This document shows positions 52,760 to 59,237 of a stretch of 64,000 bases of DNA, one piece after another; position 1 is the stretch's first letter; every line of letters begins with the position of its first letter. A program made the position numbers and the translations under genes. This stretch comes from an uncultured Bariatricus sp. (lineage in GTDB: Bacteria; Bacillota; Clostridia; Lachnospirales; Lachnospiraceae), in assembly GCA_934320645.1 (NCBI GenBank), contig CAKRFP010000012.1:1-64000 (forward strand). Reading direction: 5' to 3'. Below the pieces are notes generated by a model. That model saw only the letters and a program-made list of their open reading frames with translations. It was not told where the DNA came from and did not search any database.

Positions 52760-52801
52760 AAAAAATCCACTGTATCTGATCTTTCAGCTACAGTGGATTT
52801 T
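52760..52801 (-). terminator. Terminator of the minus-strand repeat transcript
   Basis: On the minus strand AAATCCACTGTA pairs with TACAGTGGATTT, followed by T6 (52765-52760). On the plus strand only four T residues follow, so it favours minus-strand termination. Confidence 0.75.
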
Positions 52802-52817
52802 AATTTGATCCATCCAT
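52800..52817 (-). CDS. Five-codon micro-ORF (M-D-G-S-N) with consensus RBS
   Basis: On the minus strand AAGGAGG lies 8 bases before ATG at 52817, followed by four codons and TAA, and the terminator hairpin begins immediately. It may be a leader peptide or a leftover start site. It is reported because the ribosome site is the best in the array transcript. Confidence 0.3.
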   Translation of the reverse strand: MDGSN

Positions 52818-52888
52818 TGGATTATCCTCCTTATTCACTTCTTATCTATCTGAAACTATTATCTCAAATAGTTTTTTCTATATAAATT

Positions 52889-52981
52889 TCAATTATTATG
52901 CCATTGGTCTGTACCTCTTACTCTCATTGATTTGATATTGTATAAATTATCTTGCCATTGGTCTGTACCTCTTGCTTTCAT
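52889..52981 (-). CDS. Mini-ORF of the repeat array (30 aa, two repeat units)
   Basis: Begins MKARGTDQWQ and ends VRGTDQWHNN; both halves carry the RGTDQW core. Its ATG overlaps the stop TGA of the preceding mini-ORF (ATGA). No own ribosome site apart from an internal AAGAGG motif of the repeat. Translation is unproven; the stop/start overlaps and absence of in-frame stops are the evidence. Confidence 0.4.
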   Translation of the reverse strand: MKARGTDQWQDNLYNIKSMRVRGTDQWHNN

Positions 52982-53037
52982 CTGATTCGTTCTGGTTTTA
53001 AATTATGTTCCTTTTGGTCTATACCTCTTACTTTCAT
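52978..53037 (-). CDS. Mini-ORF of the repeat array (19 aa, one repeat unit)
   Basis: Encodes MKVRGIDQKEHNLKPERIR. Its ATG shares one base with the TAA stop of the ORF before it (TAATG) and its TGA overlaps the ATG of the next (ATGA). It is the single-unit form of the repeat peptide. Confidence 0.4.
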   Translation of the reverse strand: MKVRGIDQKEHNLKPERIR

Positions 53038-53150
53038 TAGATTTGTTCTGGTTTTAAATTAAGTTTCCGGTGGTCTGTACCTCTTACTTTCTTTAGATTT
53101 TGTTCTGGTGTTAAATTATGTTCCTTTTGGTCCGTACCTCTTACTTTCAT
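53037..53150 (-). CDS. Mini-ORF of the repeat array (37 aa, two repeat units)
   Basis: Two units in one frame: MKVRGTDQKEHNLTPEQ... and KVRGTDHRKLNLKPEQI. Its ATG overlaps a TAA (TAATG) that ends an upstream open frame (53150-53245) with GGRTTRNLILTPK and KVRGMDQRTLNLKLGQI but no start codon. The peptide core KVRGTDQ is conserved across all complete units. Confidence 0.42.
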   Translation of the reverse strand: MKVRGTDQKEHNLTPEQNLKKVRGTDHRKLNLKPEQI

Positions 53151-53263
53151 TAGATTTGTCCGAGTTTTAAATTAAGTGTCCTTTGGTCCATACCTCTTAC
53201 TTTCTTAGACTTTGGAGTTAAGATTAAGTTTCTGGTGGTCCGTCCTCCTTTTGTTTTGTTGAT

Positions 53264-53295
53264 ATTATAATATCGCATAAAATGCAAAATGTCAA
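53264..53295 (-). promoter_or_regulatory. Strong promoter of the minus-strand repeat array
   Basis: On the minus strand TTGACA (53295-53290), 17-base spacer, TATTAT (53272-53267, overlapping TATAAT at 53269-53264). This is close to the sigma-A consensus. AAAGGAGG follows about 10-15 bases into the transcript but no start codon is near it. Confidence 0.8.
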
Positions 53296-53443
53296 TAAAA
53301 ATTCTGAAAAAAATAAAATAATTTAAAATATATGAAATAAATGCGGAATGCAGATGAAAAATAGAGAAATATATATGCTAAACAAATGAATATACAGAAA
53401 AAGCGATTGGTGTTATATAATATCTTTACGGATAAAATCCCAA

Positions 53444-53490
53444 TTGTAAGTTCATGGTCTGCATGATAAGATGATACCATGAACTTACAA
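53444..53490 (+). promoter_or_regulatory. Perfect 15-bp inverted repeat abutting the RBS of the COG4905 gene
   Basis: TTGTAAGTTCATGGT (53444-53458) and ACCATGAACTTACAA (53476-53490) flank a 17-base loop. The 3' arm runs into AAAGGAG, the ribosome site of the gene at 53502. No T-tract follows, so it is not an intrinsic terminator; mRNA leader control or an operator are possible. TATAAT lies upstream at 53416-53421. Confidence 0.65.
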
Positions 53491-53501
53491 AGGAGAAGAC
53501 T

Positions 53502-54818
53502 ATGAATCACTATACTGGATATGAATTACTGTGGCTTTTTTTCATTTATTCTTTTGGTGGCTGGGTATTGGAAACGATATCGGCAACATTGAAACAGAAG
53601 AAGTTTGCCAATCGTGGTCTGGTTAACGGACCGTTTTGTGTGTTGTATGGTCTGACGGCAATTGCGATGACGATCGGCTTGCAGGAACTTCGTGGAGTCT
53701 GGCTGTTCATTTTTACAGCTGTTTATGCGACTGTAGCAGAATGGGTCAGCGGTCATCTGATTGAAAAAGCGTTTAAGGCGAGATGGTGGGATTATTCAAA
53801 CATCAAATGGAACCTGGATGGATATATCTGTCTTCCGGTTTCGCTGTTCTGGGGTGTTCTGGGTTATCTGACTGTGAGATGGTGTAATGGGATCACACTG
53901 GTTTTATTACATATTCTGCCGAAGCTTTTGATGCATATTGTGCTGCTGACACTGATTGTGGTACTTTTTATTGACATCTTTGGTTCTTTTATGCTCCTTA
54001 CCGGAAAGAGTAAGAATCCGGAGCGGTGGATTGCAACCGATGCCGGGATGGATAAGGTAAGTGCCAAGATTGCAGGAAAGATTATCAGAAGCCTGGAAAA
54101 GCGTCTGAAAAGGGCATACCCAAAGGCAAGGAAGGTCGAAGAGGCAATCCGGGAAGAGGATGAAGAAGAGGTATTCGCAAAAGGATGTGGCTTTTATAAA
54201 ATCGTGATGTTGTTTATGATCGGTGCTTTTCTGGGAGATATCACGGAAACAATTTTCTGCCGTGTGACGGCAGGGGTATGGATGAGCAGAAGCAGTGTGG
54301 TCTGGGGACCGTTCAGCATTGTCTGGGGACTTGCAATTGCGCTCGTTACGGCACTATTATACAAATATAAGGATAAAGGGGACCGGTTTTTGTTTCTTAC
54401 GGGGACATTACTTGGTGGTGCATATGAGTATCTCTGTAGCGTGTTTACGGAACTTGTATTTGGAAAAGTATTCTGGGATTACAGCAAGATCCCGTTTAAC
54501 CTGGGAGGACGAATTAATCTGCTTTACTGTTTTTTCTGGGGAATTGCTGCAGTTGTATGGTTTAAAATATTATTTCCGCCAGTGGAAAAATGGATTGAAA
54601 AAATACCGGCAGTTGCAGGAAAGCTTTTGACCTGGTTTTTATTAGTATTTATGGTCTGCAATATTCTGGTATCCTGTGTGGCACTGGTAAGATACGATGA
54701 AAGAGGAAATGGTGTACAGGCGACGGATGTTGTCCAGAAGTGGGTGGATGTGCATTATGATGATGCGAAGATGAAAATGATTTACCCGAATGCGAAGACG
54801 ACGGAATCGAAGAAATAA
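53502..54818 (+). CDS. COG4905-type membrane protein, two homologous halves (putative ABC permease)
   Basis: 438 residues with about eight to ten membrane segments. The first half starts LLWLFFIYSFGGWVLETISA and the second YKIVMLFMIGAFLGDITETI; both then show a W-G/N-G-P-F-x-x-x-Y/W-G pattern (NRGLVNGPFCVLYG and RSSVVWGPFSIVWG), indicating an internal duplication. Databases call such proteins putative ABC transporter permeases, but no ATPase is encoded nearby. A charged linker (residues ~185-230) joins the halves. Its leader carries a perfect 15-bp inverted repeat beside the ribosome site. Function unknown. Confidence 0.78.
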   Translation: MNHYTGYELLWLFFIYSFGGWVLETISATLKQKKFANRGLVNGPFCVLYGLTAIAMTIGLQELRGVWLFIFTAVYATVAEWVSGHLIEKAFKARWWDYSNIKWNLDGYICLPVSLFWGVLGYLTVRWCNGITLVLLHILPKLLMHIVLLTLIVVLFIDIFGSFMLLTGKSKNPERWIATDAGMDKVSAKIAGKIIRSLEKRLKRAYPKARKVEEAIREEDEEEVFAKGCGFYKIVMLFMIGAFLGDITETIFCRVTAGVWMSRSSVVWGPFSIVWGLAIALVTALLYKYKDKGDRFLFLTGTLLGGAYEYLCSVFTELVFGKVFWDYSKIPFNLGGRINLLYCFFWGIAAVVWFKILFPPVEKWIEKIPAVAGKLLTWFLLVFMVCNILVSCVALVRYDERGNGVQATDVVQKWVDVHYDDAKMKMIYPNAKTTESKK

Positions 54819-54829
54819 ATGAAAACATA

Positions 54830-54858
54830 TTGACAAAATTCTATATGAAGAGTAAGAT
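54830..54858 (+). promoter_or_regulatory. Promoter of the permease-arsR-GTPase operon
   Basis: TTGACA, 17-base spacer, TAAGAT. A hairpin AGCCGGTG/CACCGGTT lies just downstream (54869-54899). Confidence 0.65.
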
Positions 54859-54913
54859 GCAATTAAAGAGCCGGTGTAAGAAATGAATTGCACCGGTTAA
54901 AAAATGAAAAACA

Positions 54914-54939
54914 CATAGAAACATTTCTATATTTCTATG
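54914..54939 (+). promoter_or_regulatory. Inverted-repeat operator candidate for ArsR
   Basis: CATAGAAA - 10 bases - TTTCTATG, with a third internal TTTCTAT, immediately before the GGAAGGAG ribosome site of the permease gene. ArsR repressors bind such A/T-rich inverted repeats near their operons. Confidence 0.5.
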
Positions 54940-54952
54940 GGAAGGAGAGCAA

Positions 54953-55954
54953 ATGAAAGCAGTAAAGACAGGATGGGATTTTTTTCAGGATCAGGTCCTT
55001 GGAATGCGCTGGCTAAAGGATCTGGTTGGAAAACTTCTTGTCAAAGCCGGATTGGGAGAGGGGAGATTTCCGGGCGAATTTCTCCATTTTTTCCTGTATG
55101 ATATCATCAAAATTTTTGTGTTGCTTGCAGTGCTGATCTTTTTGATATCGTATATTCAAAGCTATTTTCCACCGGAGAGAAGCAGGAAGATCATGGGAAG
55201 ATTTCATGGAATCTGGGCGAATCTGATCGGGGCACTTCTTGGGACGGTGACACCGTTCTGCTCCTGCTCATCAATTCCGATTTTTATGGGATTTACCAGT
55301 GCGGGGCTGCCGCTTGGAGTTACCTTTTCGTTTCTGATTTCATCTCCGATGGTAGATCTGGGATCACTGGTTCTGCTGATGAGTGTCTTTGGAGGGAAGA
55401 TCGCATTTGCGTATGTAATCGTTGGGCTGGTTATAGCGGTTGCCGGGGGAACGATCATTGAGAGAATGCATATGGAAGATCAGGTGGCAGATTTTATCCG
55501 CCAGGCACCGAATGTGGAGGTAGATTCACCGTCACTTACATTGGCAGACCGTATGGATTATGCCAAAAATCAGGTTGTGGTTACCGTTAAAAAGGTAGCC
55601 CCGTATATCGTTGCCGGGGTTATTATTGGGGCAGCTATCCACAATCTGATCCCAGAGCATATCGTTCGCAGCATTCTTGGAAAGCAGACCTGGTATGCAG
55701 TGCCACTGGCAACAGCAGTAGGTGTTCCGATGTATGCAGATATTTTCGGAACCATCCCGGTTGCAGAAAGCCTGCTGGCAAAAGGTGCAGGACTTGGAAC
55801 GGTTCTTTCGTTTATGATGGCAGTGACAACCCTTTCACTTCCGTCCATGGTAATGCTGTCCAAAGCGATCAAGAAAAAACTGCTTGGAACATTCATTGGG
55901 ATTGTCTGTATCGGAATAATCATTGTGGGGTATGGGGGAAATGTGATAATATAG
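54953..55954 (+). CDS. SO_0444/ArsP-type permease (Cu/Zn or organoarsenical efflux family)
   Basis: 333 residues with about eight to ten membrane segments. The pattern GTVTPFCSCSSIPIFMGF (residues ~98-115) is the Cys-Ser-Cys hallmark of the ArsP/UPF0718 permeases, and a second GVPMYADIFGTIPVAESLL lies near 262. ArsP exports trivalent organoarsenicals, while related SO_0444 members export Cu/Zn. Here the gene is followed by an ArsR with a metal-Cys motif, a G3E GTPase and a small thioredoxin, so metal(loid) handling is likely. A promoter and a palindromic operator lie directly upstream. Confidence 0.85.
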   Translation: MKAVKTGWDFFQDQVLGMRWLKDLVGKLLVKAGLGEGRFPGEFLHFFLYDIIKIFVLLAVLIFLISYIQSYFPPERSRKIMGRFHGIWANLIGALLGTVTPFCSCSSIPIFMGFTSAGLPLGVTFSFLISSPMVDLGSLVLLMSVFGGKIAFAYVIVGLVIAVAGGTIIERMHMEDQVADFIRQAPNVEVDSPSLTLADRMDYAKNQVVVTVKKVAPYIVAGVIIGAAIHNLIPEHIVRSILGKQTWYAVPLATAVGVPMYADIFGTIPVAESLLAKGAGLGTVLSFMMAVTTLSLPSMVMLSKAIKKKLLGTFIGIVCIGIIIVGYGGNVII

Positions 55955-56160
55955 GGGAGCAAATTCAAAAGACTTTCATGCTTGCATGAAAAGGATTTTG
56001 AACTTGCTCCCCGCCGGACATGAGGAAGGAGCGATTTACGAAGTAAATCAGCGGATTCCGAATGGACGGAGGATTGCGAGAGCAGCAACGCTGCGGAGCA
56101 ATCCGTAATATTATCAAAGTAGTGGGGGAAATTCAAAGATCATTCATGCTTGCATGAAAA
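55954..56160. repeat. Composite REP-like intergenic block
   Basis: Starts with a hairpin GGGGAGCAA / TTGCTCCCC (55954-56012) that contains TTCATGCTTGCATGAAAA. The same 18 bases recur at 56143-56160. A further stem GGATTGC / GCAATCC (56071-56104) lies between. No T-tract follows. The block separates the permease and arsR genes. Confidence 0.6.
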
Positions 56161-56190
56161 AAGATTTACATTACCCGAGGTGACAGAAAA

Positions 56191-56523
56191 ATGCAGATAG
56201 ATTATGAAAAATATGCCCGTATATTCAAAGTGATGTCGGATCCGAAACGTCTGAAGATCATCGACATGTTATCTGGAGGAGAATTATGCGCCTGCAAGAT
56301 CCTGGAGGAATTTCACATCACACAGCCAACTTTATCACATGATATGAAGCTGATGTGTGATCTGGGAATTGTAAAGGCACGCAAAGAAGGAAAATGGATG
56401 CAGTATTCTCTGGATCTGGATGTGATGAATGAGGTTTACAAGACGGTTGGGCGGCTGATGATCCCGGGAGATTATGCAGGGCTTTTAAATTGCAATTGTA
56501 ATACAGAAAAGGAAGAAAAATAA
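56191..56523 (+). CDS. ArsR-family metalloregulator
   Basis: 110 residues with winged helix-turn-helix. The metal-binding motif of As(III)-type ArsR is visible as GELCACKILEEF (Cys-x-Cys in helix 3), followed by the DNA-recognition helix ITQPTLSHDMKLM. A C-terminal Cys pair, LLNCNCNTEKEEK, could provide a third ligand. It is expected to repress this operon and release on As(III)/Sb(III) or a related metalloid. An ATG at 56191 is preceded by GAGGTGAC. It is separated from the permease gene by a REP-like block. Confidence 0.9.
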   Translation: MQIDYEKYARIFKVMSDPKRLKIIDMLSGGELCACKILEEFHITQPTLSHDMKLMCDLGIVKARKEGKWMQYSLDLDVMNEVYKTVGRLMIPGDYAGLLNCNCNTEKEEK

Positions 56524-56585
56524 GTTGCAGCTGCAGCAGAGCAAATCAGGGTGCAGTTGCAGTATAGAAAAAGGAGAAATGAATC

Positions 56586-57518
56586 ATGAGTAAGATTAAA
56601 TTGTATTTTCTGACGGGATTTCTGGGATCCGGCAAGACGACGATCCTCCGGAATCTGCTGGAAAATATGGAAGGAACAAAGGTTGGAGTGATCCAGAATG
56701 AACTGGGAAAGATCAGTATTGATGGAACCGTGCTTCAGAATAATGATATCCAGATGGTAGAACTGAACCGGGGATCGATTTTCTGCAGCTGTCTGAGATT
56801 ATCCTTTGTGGATGCGCTGGTTCAGATGTCCAGAAAAGGTCTGGAATACGTGTTTGTAGAGAGCTCAGGGTTTGGAGATCCGTCCAATGCGGAAGAAATT
56901 CTTGCGGCGACGGAAGTGATGGCTCCGGATGTATATGATTTCAAAGGATGTATCTGTCTGGTGGACTGCTATAATTTTCTGGATCAGGTCGGAGATTCAG
57001 AGACGATCGACCGGCAGCTTAAGCACTGCAATCTTGCAGTTCTGACGAAAATTGATCTGGTAGATGAGAACCGGATTGAGAAGGTGAAAGAGAAAGTGCG
57101 TGAGATTAATCCGGTCTGTCCGATCACGGAGAGTGCCAATGGAAATATTGACCGTTCGTTTTATGATATGGATCTGATGCTGTACAAATGGGCAGAATGT
57201 GAAGATACCACGAATTCATCGAAAAATAAACCAAAAACATTTTCCATGGATTTTACGGGAGAGATCCAGAAGGAAAAGCTGGAAACCTTTCTTGCAAGGA
57301 TTGAACCGGATGTATTTCGTGTGAAGGGTTTCTTTAAAGTGGAAAAAGAAGGATGGGAAAAAGTTGATGTAGTCGGAAAGAAACGGGATTATGCGCCTTA
57401 CGAACCACAGCCGAAGTCTCAGCTTGTCTTTATTTCCAAAATCGGAATCGCACTGATCCGGGAAATCGCGGCGGCGTGGGAGGAATGTGTGGGACTTCCT
57501 ATGAAACTCAACAATTAA
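56586..57518 (+). CDS. G3E-family GTPase (CobW/YjiA-like)
   Basis: 310 residues. Walker A GFLGSGKTT near residues 10-18, switch region, metal-site motif GSIFCSCLRLS (Cys-Ser-Cys in place of the usual CxCC), NKxD-like TKIDL near 156-160 and a C-terminal CobW_C domain (FRVKGFFKVEKEGWEKV). COG0523 proteins load or buffer metals for metalloproteins. The altered Cys motif and position in an ArsR operon suggest a metalloid- or zinc-related role. AAAGGAGAAATGAATC precedes the ATG and is complementary over 14 bases to the exposed loop/stem of the sRNAs at 5134-6448 (possible target). Confidence 0.85.
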   Translation: MSKIKLYFLTGFLGSGKTTILRNLLENMEGTKVGVIQNELGKISIDGTVLQNNDIQMVELNRGSIFCSCLRLSFVDALVQMSRKGLEYVFVESSGFGDPSNAEEILAATEVMAPDVYDFKGCICLVDCYNFLDQVGDSETIDRQLKHCNLAVLTKIDLVDENRIEKVKEKVREINPVCPITESANGNIDRSFYDMDLMLYKWAECEDTTNSSKNKPKTFSMDFTGEIQKEKLETFLARIEPDVFRVKGFFKVEKEGWEKVDVVGKKRDYAPYEPQPKSQLVFISKIGIALIREIAAAWEECVGLPMKLNN

Positions 57519-57533
57519 ATCTGGAGGCAGGAT

Positions 57534-57767
57534 ATGAATATAAAAGTAATTGGAAGCGGCTGTGAGAACTGTGATAAGACGAATGCAGTTGTGAAAGAAT
57601 GTCTGGAGGAACTTGGAATCGATACGGAGATTGAAAGAGTTACAGATCTGGTTGAGATTGTAAAACTGGGTGTGATGACGGCTCCATCGGTTATGATTGA
57701 TGGAAAACTGGTAGTTGCAGGGCAGGTTCCTTCAAAGAAACAGATGATGAAAATACTGAAAAAATAG
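57534..57767 (+). CDS. Small thioredoxin-fold protein (TM0996/MTH895 type)
   Basis: 77 residues with a redox motif GSGCENCDKTN (Cys-x2-Cys, residues ~9-12) and the cis-Pro loop TAPSVMIDGKLV. These mini-thioredoxins usually accompany ArsP/SO_0444 permeases and ArsR regulators and may reduce or deliver metalloids. It lies 15 bases after the GTPase gene and is the last gene of the operon, with a terminator 7 bases on. Confidence 0.9.
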   Translation: MNIKVIGSGCENCDKTNAVVKECLEELGIDTEIERVTDLVEIVKLGVMTAPSVMIDGKLVVAGQVPSKKQMMKILKK

Positions 57768-57773
57768 AAAAAT

Positions 57774-57816
57774 GGGATGGATGCGGAGACTGGAAAGCGC
57801 ATCCATCCTGTTTTTT
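57774..57816 (+). terminator. Intrinsic terminator of the metal(loid) operon
   Basis: GGATGGATGCG pairs with CGCATCCATCC, followed by TGTTTTTTC. Confidence 0.88.
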
Positions 57817-57851
57817 CGTATACGATGAGCAAAGTGCAGCCTGTTCGATTA

Positions 57852-58991
57852 TTACGACACAGCCGGAGCCAGGAACTCCTTGATGTAATAAAGTGCCGCA
57901 CCGATCGCCGGAGTATACTGTCCATGATTTCCCACCAGAAGCTGATCTTCGTCCATCTGGAAAAGGGAACTTTCATTGATTTTGCTTAAAAGATACTGCA
58001 TATCTGCTTCTTGGAAATATGGTGCAAGATATCCGCTGATGATCACCGGACTGTCGATCACAAGATTCAGGTTACGGATTGCAAAGGCAAGGTGGTCCAG
58101 ATAGTCTCTCCAGATCTGTGTGAGATTCAGAGCATGTGTCTGATGCAGGAGGTTAAAAAATTCTTTGACCGGCATACCGGAAGCTGCTTTCAGGGCATTT
58201 GCAGAACAGTAAGTTTCCAGGCACCCGTGATTGCCGCAATAACATTTCGGACCATTTGGATCAATGCAGATATGTTCAATCAGACCACTACGCATATGAT
58301 CGCCCTGGTGAACTTCATGTCCGGTGATGATCGCACCGCCAAGGTTAGGATTCAGAAGAAAAATCAGGGCACTGTCAAATTGTGGATGATTCCAGAGTTC
58401 CAGATCAGCAGCGGCTTTTGAATCGTGTTCCAGATGACATGGATACGGAAGTCTGGAAGAAAAATCAGACAGCTGCATGTTTGCATTTCCCATGATATCA
58501 CCGTAAGTAACAACATTTCCGTCCGGGGAGATGACTCCCTGGGTGGCAATCGAAATCCCTTCAATTTTCTCAGGATCGTAATGATTCTTCTGGATAAACA
58601 GTTCTACATTTGCAGCAAGGGCAGAGTAGTAAGCATCGCTGCTCTCGTATGGCAGCTCAATCGTTTCGGTTGCAATTGCATCTCCATATAGATTTACAGC
58701 TACAATATGAAACATATCTTTTAAAATTCCAAGACCGATTGAAATACGAAAATCTTCTACAATTTTTATAATCTGGGCTTTTCGCCCACCGGTTGATTCA
58801 AAATATCCATCACGGCTGATCAGACCGTCATTTTCCAGTTCATTCAGATTCTGACTGACTGTAGAAAGTCCCATCTGCAGATCCTGAACGATCTGAAGTT
58901 TGGACGTTTCTTTTTTTTGGTAAATATATTGGTACACTTTTTCCCGATTGATTTTTTTCAGGGTAATCGTGGTCATTCCTTTTTCTCTCAT
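57852..58991 (-). CDS. ROK-family transcriptional regulator
   Basis: 379 residues. N-terminal winged helix (KEISKLQIVQDLQMGLSTVSQNLNELENDGLI-type region at ~25-60) followed by a ROK domain with ATP-fold glycine motif (GTGG-like, STGGRKAQ) and the zinc site CYCGNHGCLETYCS near residue 255. NagC/XylR-type regulators bind a sugar or sugar phosphate. It is divergent from a fructuronate-reductase/GntP/kinase operon, with an inverted-repeat operator between them, and probably represses that operon. AAAGGAG precedes ATG 58991. Confidence 0.9.
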   Translation of the reverse strand: MREKGMTTITLKKINREKVYQYIYQKKETSKLQIVQDLQMGLSTVSQNLNELENDGLISRDGYFESTGGRKAQIIKIVEDFRISIGLGILKDMFHIVAVNLYGDAIATETIELPYESSDAYYSALAANVELFIQKNHYDPEKIEGISIATQGVISPDGNVVTYGDIMGNANMQLSDFSSRLPYPCHLEHDSKAAADLELWNHPQFDSALIFLLNPNLGGAIITGHEVHQGDHMRSGLIEHICIDPNGPKCYCGNHGCLETYCSANALKAASGMPVKEFFNLLHQTHALNLTQIWRDYLDHLAFAIRNLNLVIDSPVIISGYLAPYFQEADMQYLLSKINESSLFQMDEDQLLVGNHGQYTPAIGAALYYIKEFLAPAVS

Positions 58992-59135
58992 GATATTCTC
59001 CTTTACTTATGCGTGAATCATACACACAAGATATGAACTTATTCTAATATAGATGTGCGGATAAAACAAGAGCCTTCTGATTTGTTTTGTGAAATATAGA
59101 TAAAAATAGATTTGTAAAATTGTATTTTTTGTCAA

Positions 59136-59193
59136 TAGACAATTCGTTTTGCTGGTTATATACTACACTTACAACTTAGATATAAACGTAAGT
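59136..59193 (+). promoter_or_regulatory. Promoter and operator of the uxuB-like operon
   Basis: TAGACA, 17-base spacer, TATACT (59136-59164), followed by the inverted repeat ACTTAC - 15 bases - GTAAGT (59167-59193) that covers the expected start site. The adjacent ROK regulator is the likely ligand. Confidence 0.6.
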
Positions 59194-59237
59194 AAAAAAC
59201 ATAACTGAAAAGAAAAAGTAAAACGGGAGGTAACAAA

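Larger units (their letters stand above)
52889..53245 (-). repeat. Tandem array of about seven 54-57-bp units
   Basis: On the minus strand each unit begins AAAGTAAGAGGTACAGACC, then a variable 6-8 bases, AATTTAAAACCAGAAC and ends in CTAATG, CTAAAG or CAGATG. Unit lengths run about 56, 57, 56, 56, 54 and a final 36; the promoter-proximal unit is degenerate. The array lies in a transcript bounded by a promoter (53264-53295) and a terminator (52760-52801). Nucleotide identity between units is high even at third codon positions, so the RNA itself may matter as well as any peptide. The rest of the 52681-53501 gap holds only the flanking hairpins. Confidence 0.8.

Noticed and set aside
52889..53245. 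CRISPR array
   Set aside because: Units are direct tandem copies of ~56 bp without unique spacers; the variable part is mutated repeat sequence. No cas genes are nearby.
52681..53500. RiPP precursor of the radical SAM gene
   Set aside because: The repeat peptides are on the opposite strand with their own promoter. They lack a leader-core arrangement and the radical SAM has no SPASM domain or RRE. The link cannot be supported.
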